A stretch of 64,000 nt of DNA from Spartobacteria bacterium (GTDB taxonomy: Bacteria; Verrucomicrobiota; Verrucomicrobiia; Chthoniobacterales; UBA10450). The notes below the pieces were generated by a model. That model had not been told where the DNA came from. It worked only from the letters and a program-made list of their open reading frames with translations, and did not search any database. This document shows, piece after piece, positions 11,842-19,606 of the stretch (positions within the stretch are counted from its first letter, which is position 1; each line of letters begins with the position of its first letter). The stretch is taken from NCBI GenBank assembly GCA_003169695.1, contig PNAS01000071.1:53478-117477 (forward strand), read 5' to 3'. The position numbers and the translations under genes were made by a program.

Positions 11842-12905
11842 GCGCCGGTCGTCGTCAGATCGAGGAGCGCCGCGGCCTGCTCCACTTGGGGCGCGAGCTT
11901 GTCGGCCTTTTGCTTTGCCTGTTCGCCGAGCTCGTCGACTTCCGGAGGCGTCATCGCCGCGCCGGCTTTTTTCTCGCGCTGGTCGACGCGATCGATGAAC
12001 GCGAGAATGCCGTCGAAGCCGCGCTGGATCGAATTCGCGAGCGCTAGATCCTTGGCCGCGACCTGGGTGTAGACGGCGCTATATAGGACCGCGACGCTGA
12101 ACATGATTCCGCGCATGTCCGAGACACGGCTGATCGCGCTGAACTTCCCGGAAGTCTCCGGTGCGTAACGCGATTCCTTCCAATCATCGAAATAACCCGA
12201 GAGGGTCGGCGTCATGGTGATGATGGCAGAAAAATAATCGGAGGTGGACGGCTGCCACGCAATCGCCGTTTCATTGAGTTCGTGAATCTTGGCGCGTACG
12301 TCCTTTGCAACGGCGCTGAGAACGTCCGCCCGTGGCAGCGATTCACGCGGGGCGATTTTCCCGTCATGATCGAGATCCACCGGCACGACGAGCTTCTTGT
12401 TCGAGCCCCAGAGCATCGGCTCGATCAAGTAAGTGAAGAGGCAACCTTCCCGGTCGATTTTGGATCCGTCCGACAACGAGAGAACGACCGGAGCGACCGG
12501 CGTCCCGCTGCCCGCCTGGTCTTTCGGCACGCCGGCATCGAGATAAACATCGAAGTCCGACAGCTTGGGCACGCCGGCGACGATGCCTTCGATGGTTTCG
12601 TACCCGAAGCTGTCCATCGCTTTATAGTTTTCCCGCAAGGCCGCAACGAGCCGCATCACCTCGTCTGGTGATTGCGCGAAAGCCTTCGTTGAATCGCCGC
12701 CATTCGCGTCGACTAACTTCTGATAGGCAATTGCGTTGGCGAGGAATTCATTCGACGCCTGCTCCATTTTTGTGAGCGTTCCGAGCAAATAGCCCTTCAC
12801 GTCGCGGGATCCCGCCAGCAAGCCGGCCGATTCGGCCGGCGCGTGGATCACCGCAAAAACCGCAGCCAGAAAGGCTGCGGTTCGAACCAAGAAAGCCATT
12901 CTCAT
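11838..12905 (-). CDS. Exported EfeO/imelysin-like protein paired with FTR1
   Basis: Exported, mostly helical protein of about 355 residues. From the ATG at 12905 (or 12899, which has AGG six bases upstream) the N-terminus is a signal peptide, MAFLVRTAAFLAAVFAVIHAPAES. The longer open frame up to 13037 lacks export features. Residues 30-110 are helical with Glu-rich patterns. The middle holds an EF-hand-like loop DLDHDGKIAPRES, suggesting a bound divalent metal. I cannot find the classical HxxE motif of imelysin peptidases, so EfeO-like is inferred mainly from helical content and the four-base overlap with the FTR1 gene. A role in delivering iron to the permease is likely but unproven. Confidence 0.6.
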   Translation of the reverse strand: MRMAFLVRTAAFLAAVFAVIHAPAESAGLLAGSRDVKGYLLGTLTKMEQASNEFLANAIAYQKLVDANGGDSTKAFAQSPDEVMRLVAALRENYKAMDSFGYETIEGIVAGVPKLSDFDVYLDAGVPKDQAGSGTPVAPVVLSLSDGSKIDREGCLFTYLIEPMLWGSNKKLVVPVDLDHDGKIAPRESLPRADVLSAVAKDVRAKIHELNETAIAWQPSTSDYFSAIITMTPTLSGYFDDWKESRYAPETSGKFSAISRVSDMRGIMFSVAVLYSAVYTQVAAKDLALANSIQRGFDGILAFIDRVDQREKKAGAAMTPPEVDELGEQAKQKADKLAPQVEQAAALLDLTTTGA

Positions 12906-13093
12906 CCTACGCGAAGTTACCATACGGCATGGCATGCTGCTGCCGTTCGCTTGCGTTTTTTTAGCGCAGTCTTGCGAAATTCTTACGATCCGCCCGTAGC
13001 CGCGCCGCGCTGTCGCCGCGTCCTGGCACCCCGACAAGCTACAGAAATCAGCCCTTTTGTTGTGATTTGCGGCTGAGCGCGTAACATTTTTAG
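12906..13093. promoter_or_regulatory. Divergent promoter region between iron-uptake and gsp operons
   Basis: This 188 bp region lies between two divergent operons, the leftward FTR1 pair and rightward gspH-M, so it must hold both promoters. An iron-uptake operon would be expected to respond to iron, but I do not see a clear 19 bp Fur-box palindrome by eye. No terminator-like hairpin is evident. Confidence 0.4.
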
Positions 13094-13567
13094 ATGCGAC
13101 GCCGGGATGGTTTCACTTTGATCGAGATTGTGATTGCAGTCGTGATCCTGCTGGTGGTTCTCCTGTTGGCGGTGCCCAGCTTGACTGGCGTCCTGGCCGA
13201 TCGCCGGCTGCGTCGGTCGCTCGATGATGTGAATCGTCTCGTCCTGCAAGCGCAGGAACGCAGCATCTCGGAACGCCGCTCTTATCTCATCGTCTGGCGC
13301 GATAAACAGTTCGCGCTTCGTCCGGAAGGGTTCCTCAAAGGAGAGGATCCGAAAGCGACGGCGACTCTGAGGTGGCAAAAAGGAGATTCTTTCACGCTCT
13401 CGTTCCCGGCCGCGCTCGAGGACGAGCCGCCCTCGGAATGGATATTCTGGTCATCAGGAAACTGCGAGCCGGCCCTGGTGACGTATCGTGGGCCCAATGG
13501 CGCATGGACGGCAAAATACTCGGCCCTCACGGCACGGCCGGAATTGGTAAATTATGGGGCGCGCTAA
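13094..13567 (+). CDS. gspH: Type II secretion minor pseudopilin GspH
   Basis: Prepilin-like protein of 157 residues. It starts with a short basic leader and the peptidase site G|FTLIEIVIAVVILLVVLLL, with Glu at +5 and a long hydrophobic helix. The globular part has the GspH/FimT style: early helix LDDVNRLVLQAQERSISERRSYLIV then beta strands. It is the first gene of a tight + strand operon gspH-I-J-K-L-M. Its stop overlaps the gspI start region by 14 bases. GspH sits in the pseudopilus tip-forming set with I, J and K. Assignment as H rests on order and size; FimT-like is an alternative. Confidence 0.8.
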   Translation: MRRRDGFTLIEIVIAVVILLVVLLLAVPSLTGVLADRRLRRSLDDVNRLVLQAQERSISERRSYLIVWRDKQFALRPEGFLKGEDPKATATLRWQKGDSFTLSFPAALEDEPPSEWIFWSSGNCEPALVTYRGPNGAWTAKYSALTARPELVNYGAR

Positions 13568-13955
13568 ACGCATGGCGCGGGCCTTCGCGCTCTACGAGGT
13601 TCTCCTCGGCTTGGCGATTTTCAGTGTGGGAGTGCTCGTGCTCGGCCGCTCGGTCGAGAATTGCCTGAACGCGAGCACGCTTAGTTCCGAAGGGGATCGG
13701 GTGCGCCAGATTCTGTCGAATCGGATGGCCGAGATACAAGCGACTCCCGGGTTCCCGGACGAGCAAAAGGAGACGAAAATCGATACGGGCTACGGCGAAG
13801 TGAAGCTGATTCAAAGCTCCGTGCCGGCGGGCCTAAAGGATGAACAGGATTTGGAATTGGGCGGAATCAATCGCGTGACCCTGATCGTGGAGTGGACACG
13901 CGGCGGCCAAGCCCAATCAAGGAAAATCGAATTCTATGTCTATCGCGCTGGTTAA
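13554..13955 (+). CDS. gspI: Type II secretion minor pseudopilin GspI
   Basis: Minor pseudopilin of 133 residues. The processing site reads A|FALYEVLLGLAIFSVGVLVLG: Glu is at +5 but the -1 residue is Ala instead of the usual Gly. Short size, the following SVENCLNAS helix and the position between gspH and gspJ fit GspI, which nucleates the pseudopilus tip with J and K. The ATG at 13554 overlaps gspH; an internal ATG at 13572 would leave a four-residue leader, so the longer one is preferred. The C-terminus overlaps gspJ by 20 bases, which suggests coupled translation. Confidence 0.78.
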   Translation: MGRAKRMARAFALYEVLLGLAIFSVGVLVLGRSVENCLNASTLSSEGDRVRQILSNRMAEIQATPGFPDEQKETKIDTGYGEVKLIQSSVPAGLKDEQDLELGGINRVTLIVEWTRGGQAQSRKIEFYVYRAG

Positions 13956-14643
13956 ACGCTGCCGGCGGGCGTTCACCCTGCTCGAGATCACGCTCGCGGT
14001 GGCGATCCTCGGAATGATGTCGCTCGCGATCTATCGCTTTGTAGCCACCAACATCACCGTCCTCCGGATTTCTTCGGAGGAAAACGCGGCCGAAGCGCGT
14101 TATTCCGGACTCATCAATCTTGTCACTGCGCAATTGCAAGCCCTGCCAAGCGGGGTGGGGGCACTCAGTGGCGAACCATTTAAGTTCAACGATCGACCGC
14201 GCGATGAGATCAATTGGATATGTGGGAGCGGGCCGGGGCTTGTGACACGCTACGCCCCGGGCGAGTTCATTGTGGGCATGCGACTCCGGCGTGTCAGTGA
14301 TAAAGGCGACCGGATGGAGATCGGGTTCATGCGCAAGCCGCGGGGGACGGCTGAGGGAGAAACGGAAGGCACGAGCTGGGTCCCACTGCTCGATGATGTG
14401 CGCAGCCTGCAAATACGCTACTTCGATCCAATCGTGAACGTGTGGGTGGAGAAATGGACCGATCCGAGCAGATTGCCACCACTCGTTAGGCTGGTGATCG
14501 GGCGGCCCGACCGAGAACCGCTGGAGGCCGTCATCGCACTTCGACGGACTCCGCTCCAGCTAATGCCAACGCAACTGCAACCACTGGCGCAACCGCAGAC
14601 ACAACCACAAGGGCAACCACCGCAGCCGCCAAAGCGACCGTAA
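13936..14643 (+). CDS. gspJ: Type II secretion minor pseudopilin GspJ
   Basis: Minor pseudopilin of 235 residues with the prepilin site A|FTLLEITLAVAILGMMSLAIY after a short basic leader; again Ala at -1. The GspJ-type globular domain follows, ending in a Pro/Gln-rich tail (about residues 210-235, PQTQPQGQPPQ) that is unusual for the family and may be disordered. It starts inside the end of gspI and stops two bases before gspK, consistent with one transcript. The 9-mer TCGTTAGGC lies within it at 14483-14491. Confidence 0.8.
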   Translation: MSIALVKRCRRAFTLLEITLAVAILGMMSLAIYRFVATNITVLRISSEENAAEARYSGLINLVTAQLQALPSGVGALSGEPFKFNDRPRDEINWICGSGPGLVTRYAPGEFIVGMRLRRVSDKGDRMEIGFMRKPRGTAEGETEGTSWVPLLDDVRSLQIRYFDPIVNVWVEKWTDPSRLPPLVRLVIGRPDREPLEAVIALRRTPLQLMPTQLQPLAQPQTQPQGQPPQPPKRP

Positions 14644-14645
14644 TA

Positions 14646-15557
14646 ATGGAAGCTCTTCGCAAGACCAAGCGTCGCGGCGCTGCACTGATGCTGTCGCTCT
14701 GGGCGTTATTTTTGCTCAGCGCGATGGTGATTTCGTGGGCGCTGGACATCGATTCGCGCCTAACCCTGTCCGGCAACGCGAATCGGAACCTCGAAGCGGA
14801 GGCGCTGGCTTGCTCGGGCGCGGAGGTCGCGCTGCATCCCGCCATCACCCCCGGTTCGACGGCACTGATTGGAGGATTCGGAAGAGATCAAAGATACCAG
14901 GTGCGCATCACGGGCGAGGGGGGACGACTAAACATCAACTGGGTGGCGGCCCACGAGTTGGCTACCCCGGGTTCGCCACAGCTCGAAGTGTTACGAAAAT
15001 TTTTGGAGATCAAAGGTGTCGACCTCAATGAACGCGACCTGATGATTGATACCCTGCTCGACTGGGTGGGACCGAATACTGGATTGCATCGCTTGAACGC
15101 GCCGCCGGACAGCGAAAATTACCATCCATCGCATGCCTTACTCAAGCAGATCGACGAGTTGAAAAAAATCAAGGGCTGGGAAGAATTCACGTCTGCGAAG
15201 AATTGGGACTCCGACCTTACCTTGGACAGCACTGTTAACCCTGGAGGGATCGACCTTAAGTGGGCGTCGCGCGATGTTCTTCTATCCTTGCCGGGGGCGA
15301 GCGAAGACCGCGTCGATCAATTCCTTGCGTTGCGCTCCGGAGCGGATGGAATCGATGGCACACAGGACGATCCGCCGATCCCGATCGCGCAAGCACTGGT
15401 TGCGCTGGGTCTACCGCCGCAGCAGGTTCTAGGTCTCATCGGCACGGATCCAGTGTTGCGCGTGGTCAGTGTCGGAAAATCCGGGGACGTCACGCGGACG
15501 GTGCGAGTGGTGTTCGTGAAGGGTAATACTCAATTAAAATCGTGGAAGGAGTTTTGA
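14646..15557 (+). CDS. gspK: Type II secretion minor pseudopilin GspK
   Basis: Large minor pseudopilin of 303 residues capping the pseudopilus. The N-terminus, RRGAALMLSLWALFLLSAMVI, has the GspK-style hydrophobic segment in which the +5 Glu is absent, as is normal for GspK. The later domain shows GRLNINWVA, DLMIDTLLDWVG and the SAM-like helix-hairpin segments of GspK (WASRDVLLSLPGASEDRVDQFLALR). It starts two bases after gspJ. Its stop codon at 15555-15557 lies very near or within the beginning of gspL, which has no ordinary start codon upstream of its first family-like residues. Confidence 0.88.
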   Translation: MEALRKTKRRGAALMLSLWALFLLSAMVISWALDIDSRLTLSGNANRNLEAEALACSGAEVALHPAITPGSTALIGGFGRDQRYQVRITGEGGRLNINWVAAHELATPGSPQLEVLRKFLEIKGVDLNERDLMIDTLLDWVGPNTGLHRLNAPPDSENYHPSHALLKQIDELKKIKGWEEFTSAKNWDSDLTLDSTVNPGGIDLKWASRDVLLSLPGASEDRVDQFLALRSGADGIDGTQDDPPIPIAQALVALGLPPQQVLGLIGTDPVLRVVSVGKSGDVTRTVRVVFVKGNTQLKSWKEF

Positions 15558-15612
15558 TATCGAGCCGGCAGCGCAACGGATTTATTTAATTCCGGCCCTG
15601 AGCGGCTGGAAC

Positions 15613-16794
15613 TTGGTGCGCTTTGCCCAGCACAGCAGTGCGTGGGAAGTGCGCGGGTTGGCGACGCTGGACGAGGCTGGAGCGTTGCTGCAGCCGGGCG
15701 AGGATTTCGTTCTCGGCCTGCCAGTGGCAATCGTGCTCGCGCAACGACTGCGCCTCCCCACGATCGACCGTGACGAGTTCGTTGAGATGGTCCGCATTCA
15801 AATCGAGAAGGCAATGCCCTACTCGACGGAAGAAATGACGACCGATTCCGAGATCATTTCTCAAACAGAAGAAGGCAGCGTCATTTCGGCTGTCGCCGTC
15901 CATAATGAGAAACTTTCTGAACTCGCGGCGCCACTTCTTTCGCTCGGCCTGATTCCGAGTCAGGTGACTGTGTATGCCGCGCAACGCGCCGCTACGCATG
16001 CTCCCGTGGGGGCCGCTCTTCTGATTTATCCCGAGAGCGAAGCGATCGTTTGCGCCATCGCCGAGGAAGGCAAGCTTAGCTTCACGCGCACCCTCGATGC
16101 CGCAGACCCATTGCAGCTCCAGCGGGATTTGCCGCAGCTGGCCTTAAGCGCGGAGTTGCAGGGGATCAACACTTCCTTTCCGAAAATCCTGCTCGATGAG
16201 AGCTTGTACGGCTTGCGCGATACCGTGCAGGGAATCTTCGCCAGCACCGCGGAGCTCATCGCCGTGGAGGTGCCGCCGGCAGACACCGGGCTGAATCTCC
16301 TGCCGGAAAGCTGGCGTCAACGCCGTGCTCAACTCGTTAGGCGGGGAGAATGGCGGCAGCGGGTCCTTTGGGCGAGTGGCGCGTATGCCGCCTTGCTGGT
16401 CCTCTTCCTGGCTTATCTGCTCATCCTGCGGCTGGAGATTGGGCAATTGGGTCGCCGGATTGAGCGGGACGCGCCGCGGACTGAATTCGTCAAGATGACG
16501 GACGCCAAATGGAGGGCGCTCGCTCCCGCGATTGATCCGCGCTATTACCCGATTGAGCTGCTCGTGCATCTCTCTGGCAGTCTCCCGTCGGCGGACGTGC
16601 GCATAACCAAGTTTGATCAATCGGCTCGCCAGGTATCGGTCGAAGGTGAAGCAAACTCTGCGGCCCTCGCGTACCAGTTCGCCGATAAAGTGAAAAAGAA
16701 CCCGGACCTGCAAATGTTTCAGTTCGAGATGGCGGCGCCCCGAATTTTGCCGAATGATCATGCCCAGTTTCGGGTGGAGGGAAAACCGCGATGA
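15613..16794 (+). CDS. gspL: Type II secretion inner-membrane platform protein GspL
   Basis: Cytoplasmic actin-like domain plus one transmembrane helix (LLVLFLAYLLILRLEIG, about residue 260) and a small periplasmic ferredoxin-like domain; it docks GspE to the platform. Residues such as QIEKAMPYSTEEM and EGKLSFTRTLDA fit GspL/PilM. The first usual start codon is the TTG at 15613. However, family-like sequence (IYLIPALSGWNLVRF) begins upstream with no ATG/GTG/TTG in that frame. A good Shine-Dalgarno GGAAGGAG lies at 15544-15551, seven bases before an ATC at 15559, so translation may begin at 15559 or a non-standard codon. The 3' end overlaps gspM by four bases. Confidence 0.8.
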   Translation: MVRFAQHSSAWEVRGLATLDEAGALLQPGEDFVLGLPVAIVLAQRLRLPTIDRDEFVEMVRIQIEKAMPYSTEEMTTDSEIISQTEEGSVISAVAVHNEKLSELAAPLLSLGLIPSQVTVYAAQRAATHAPVGAALLIYPESEAIVCAIAEEGKLSFTRTLDAADPLQLQRDLPQLALSAELQGINTSFPKILLDESLYGLRDTVQGIFASTAELIAVEVPPADTGLNLLPESWRQRRAQLVRRGEWRQRVLWASGAYAALLVLFLAYLLILRLEIGQLGRRIERDAPRTEFVKMTDAKWRALAPAIDPRYYPIELLVHLSGSLPSADVRITKFDQSARQVSVEGEANSAALAYQFADKVKKNPDLQMFQFEMAAPRILPNDHAQFRVEGKPR

Positions 16795-17336
16795 TGCCCG
16801 CCTGGTATCAGCGGATGAATCAGCGCGAGCGCAGGCTCGTGTTGATTGTGGCGGGCGCGCTCTTCCTGCTCATCAACCTCGTGATTTGGAGCAAGCTCTT
16901 CGGCATTCTGGGCAACGCCCGGACGGAACTCGCACTACGAAAAGCCACCCGGGACGAACAAGACGTTTATATAAAGGAGCGCGATCTCTGGACCCGCCGC
17001 GATCAATGGCTGAAGCAGCACCAACCGACTCTCAAGAGCGCGGTCGAAGCGTCCACACTCCTCGACCAGGTGAAACAAATCGCGGGCAAGCACAATGTCT
17101 TGATCGAGAATCCCGCCATTGGCGCAGGCGATTCCACTCCCGATCATCAATCGGTTTTCGCTTCGTTCGAAACGAAAAGCCCGTGGCCGCCGCTCGTCCA
17201 CTTTCTTTTCGACGTCCAGCAGCCCGAAGCTTTCGTCGTCTTTGAAAGCGTTCAGCTCCAAGTCGACAGCGGCGATCCGACGATGATGCGCGGGAAGTTC
17301 AAGATTGCCCGCTGGTTCGTGCCGTCGGGGGGATAA
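16791..17336 (+). CDS. gspM: Type II secretion protein GspM
   Basis: Inner-membrane platform partner of GspL, 181 residues. A short cytoplasmic start MNQRERR leads into a single helix LVLIVAGALFLLINLVIWSKLF. A coiled-coil (about residues 45-80, ATRDEQDVYIKERDLWTRRDQW) and a compact periplasmic domain ending in FKIARWF follow. This layout is that of GspM/PilO-like proteins. The ATG overlaps the gspL stop. It is the last recognisable gsp gene of the + strand operon; a Pro-rich exported protein follows 62 bp later. Confidence 0.8.
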   Translation: MMPAWYQRMNQRERRLVLIVAGALFLLINLVIWSKLFGILGNARTELALRKATRDEQDVYIKERDLWTRRDQWLKQHQPTLKSAVEASTLLDQVKQIAGKHNVLIENPAIGAGDSTPDHQSVFASFETKSPWPPLVHFLFDVQQPEAFVVFESVQLQVDSGDPTMMRGKFKIARWFVPSGG

Positions 17337-17398
17337 ATTTGTGGTATGTTCGAATAATCAGCGTCCGGCGTGAAGCTGATAATATTTGGATTACGGTT

Positions 17399-18034
17399 AT
17401 GACAAAGATGAATTTAAAGCGTTTTGCTTTGCTGCTGCTGCTGGGTCTTCCGCTGCGCGTGATTATCGCGGACGATTTGCCGAAGCCGTTCAGTTTCGCC
17501 CGCTACCAGGCGATGATGGATCGTTCGCCATTTGCGGTTGCCACGGCGGTGGCGGGCCCGGCGGCCGGGCCTAGTTTCGCGAAAGATCTCTACGTCGCGA
17601 ACGCCGCGCGGTCGAAGGAGGGGGATTTGGTAACGGTTGCATCGAGTACCGACAAGAACTTCAAGAAATACCTGACGACAAATGCGCCGGTGGACGGATA
17701 CAGCATCTCCAGCATCGAATGGTCCGATAAAGTCGGTGCCACTAAGGTCACTATCGCCAAGGACGGCCAATTCGCGACCCTCAGTTTTAATGAAGCGCTC
17801 TTGCATCAGCCCGCGGCTCCGGGACAAAATCCTGTCCCGCAGCAGCCGCAGCCACAAGAGCGTAACGCGGCGGTCCAACCCACGTTGCCGACTGTTCCTG
17901 GGGCGCAGCAGAATGTGCCCAGGCCGATGCCGGTGCCGGCGTTACCGACTCCGCCCACGCGCGTGCGCGGCTTGATCCCGCGCAATCCGGCCGCGAGCCC
18001 GGTTACGCCGGCGCCGCCTCAGCCACAAGTGTAG
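17399..18034 (+). CDS. Exported Pro-rich protein in T2SS operon (GspC-like role possible)
   Basis: About 211 residues from the ATG at 17399 (or 17408). A signal-peptide-like hydrophobic stretch RFALLLLLGLPLRVIIADD is followed by a small domain of roughly 100 residues containing FAKDLYVANAARSKEGDLVTVASST and DGYSISSIEWSDKVGATKVTIAKDG. This pattern resembles a compact beta domain such as GspC-HR. The last 70 residues are Pro/Gln-rich (QNPVPQQPQPQERN and more) and probably disordered. I do not recognise the family with certainty. Position after gspM suggests a type II secretion accessory, perhaps the GspC/GspP link to the secretin, but this is inference. Confidence 0.55.
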   Translation: MTKMNLKRFALLLLLGLPLRVIIADDLPKPFSFARYQAMMDRSPFAVATAVAGPAAGPSFAKDLYVANAARSKEGDLVTVASSTDKNFKKYLTTNAPVDGYSISSIEWSDKVGATKVTIAKDGQFATLSFNEALLHQPAAPGQNPVPQQPQPQERNAAVQPTLPTVPGAQQNVPRPMPVPALPTPPTRVRGLIPRNPAASPVTPAPPQPQV

Positions 18035-18106
18035 CGAGGTCAACTGGCGCGTCTCGCGGATTGCGCGCTTCGCCTGAAATGGCAGGCGGCTGCGGAAAGC
18101 CTGGTC

Positions 18107-18517
18107 TTAATTGCCCCAGTCGTCGTCGGCGGTATCAGGTATCCGGTCGGGTCCGGCGGAAAAAAGATCGTAGCCGCCCACGTTTTTTCTGCCCGGGTAG
18201 CGGTAAACATAGACCATTCCCCAGGCATCTTTCGGCACGTCATCCATTAAGCGCCTCCAGGACGTTGGCGCCGGCTCGCTGCTCGGCCTCATCACCAAGG
18301 CGCCCAGTCCCTGCTCGGTCGTGGGATAAAATCCATTCGCCGCATTATAGGAGAGAAGCATCGTTCGGATCATCTGAATGTCAGCCCTGGTCCGCGTCCC
18401 CTTGGCGACATCGAGGGTCGGAGCCATTTTGTAAATTGCCGCCGCGAGGAGGACGCCAATAATCGCAACCACCAGCATGATTTCCAAAAGGGTGAAAGCG
18501 CTCTGTCGATTTTTCAT
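18107..18517 (-). CDS. gspG: Type II secretion major pseudopilin GspG
   Basis: Major pseudopilin, 136 residues. The processing site is A|FTLLEIMLVVAIIGVLLAAAI with Glu at +5 and Ala at -1. The globular part has the GspG marks DIQMIRTMLLSYNAANGFYPTTEQGLGALV. The C-terminal calcium loop reads FSAGPDRIPDTADDDWGN, close to the usual SxGxDGxxGTxDDI. It lies on the - strand, last in the operon gspF-X-gspG, convergent with the + strand gsp operon. The gene before it ends six bases upstream. Confidence 0.95.
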   Translation of the reverse strand: MKNRQSAFTLLEIMLVVAIIGVLLAAAIYKMAPTLDVAKGTRTRADIQMIRTMLLSYNAANGFYPTTEQGLGALVMRPSSEPAPTSWRRLMDDVPKDAWGMVYVYRYPGRKNVGGYDLFSAGPDRIPDTADDDWGN

Positions 18518-18523
18518 ACTTTT

Positions 18524-19588
18524 CTAACGATCGGTCTGGAGTTGGTAATCAGATTTGTCCCAAAGATATTTCAATTGAATCTGCGTGGCGCGAATCGCCG
18601 AAGCCGGCGTGCCGGGTCCGCCGATGATAATGAGATCGTTGGTGCCGACTTTTAGGCTGCTCACCGGCAACAGTTTTTGCGCGCGGAGCCAGCCCGTGTA
18701 TTGAAACCGCATTTGCTTGAGGAGTGATGCACTCTCGCCGCGGTAAGCGGGATCGGCGAGCTCCGGCAGAGTGAGCGTGACCGCGCCCAGGCTCTCTCCA
18801 TTCACAAAAACTTCCGGCGGCGCATCGATGTTCGGGCTCGCTACCTCGAAGCTGAGCAGCACGACTAGCGGTTGCGCCTCGATCCCGAATTGAAACGCCG
18901 CGCCCTGTGAGAAGCTCGCGCCGATTCGAATTGTCTCATCCGCCAGCGTCGCGGTCACAGTGCCAAACATCTCCCTGTCCTGACTCGGGGCATGGAGCGG
19001 CGACATCGCTGCGAATGGCTCCGGAATCAGGTCTCTCTGTTCGGCGCTGAGCGGGTGCAGCACTTCAGCCGTGGCCATCCAGTCCAGGTAAGCGCCGCGA
19101 ATCGTTTTCCCATCGCCAGGAACTTCCACATCGATGGTTGAAACTGCGACCATCGGCACCATCACGCTTTCTGATGTCGGCAAGCCTACGCCCAGACCGA
19201 GTGGACCGGATTGCAGTACTTGTGTGCCAGACTCATCCCACGCTACCAGCTGCGGTTTCTGGTCCGGGTTGTCGTCAAAAAACAAGCGGAAGAACAACAC
19301 CTGAAATTCCGCTCTCGGGCGTGCGAGCCGAATCCGAAATATGGTTTTGGGCAGGGTGCCTTCCTTCGCTTCTCCGGGAATGAGCGTGACCGATTCTACC
19401 CAATCGGGAGCAGTCTGCGGTTTCGAATTTGCTGTTGCGGTCTGACGCAGATCCAGCCACGCGCTCTCGATGTTTCCGGTCGGTCCGCTCGCCGGATTCC
19501 GCGGCGAGCTCTTGACGAATGCTTCCTGTCCGCGCGCCAGCGACACTACGAGCAGGACAAGGGCGGACGCAATGGCGCGAGAAAGCAT
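18524..19588 (-). CDS. Exported protein of unknown family between gspF and gspG
   Basis: 354 residues with a signal peptide (MLSRAIASALVLLVVSLARGQ). The rest looks like all-beta sequence: two sandwich-like parts, about residues 40-160 (ESVTLIPGEAKEGTLPKTIFRIRLARP, FFRLFFDDNPDQKPQLVAWDESG) and 200-330 (VFVNGESLGAVTLTLPELADP, RAQKLLPVSSLKVGTNDLIIIGG). I do not recognise the family. The second half resembles carbohydrate-binding jelly-roll folds in style. It is tightly embedded: 18 bp after gspF and 6 bp before gspG, so it is almost certainly co-expressed with the secretion machinery, as a component or a dedicated substrate. Confidence 0.7.
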   Translation of the reverse strand: MLSRAIASALVLLVVSLARGQEAFVKSSPRNPASGPTGNIESAWLDLRQTATANSKPQTAPDWVESVTLIPGEAKEGTLPKTIFRIRLARPRAEFQVLFFRLFFDDNPDQKPQLVAWDESGTQVLQSGPLGLGVGLPTSESVMVPMVAVSTIDVEVPGDGKTIRGAYLDWMATAEVLHPLSAEQRDLIPEPFAAMSPLHAPSQDREMFGTVTATLADETIRIGASFSQGAAFQFGIEAQPLVVLLSFEVASPNIDAPPEVFVNGESLGAVTLTLPELADPAYRGESASLLKQMRFQYTGWLRAQKLLPVSSLKVGTNDLIIIGGPGTPASAIRATQIQLKYLWDKSDYQLQTDR

Positions 19589-19606
19589 GTGCGGCGCGAG
19601 ATTAGC

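Noticed and set aside
10727..11998. Long open frame on + opposite the FTR1 gene
   Set aside because: It is antisense to a well-supported gene, rich in Ser/Arg/Ala, with no family likeness; a shadow caused by high GC.
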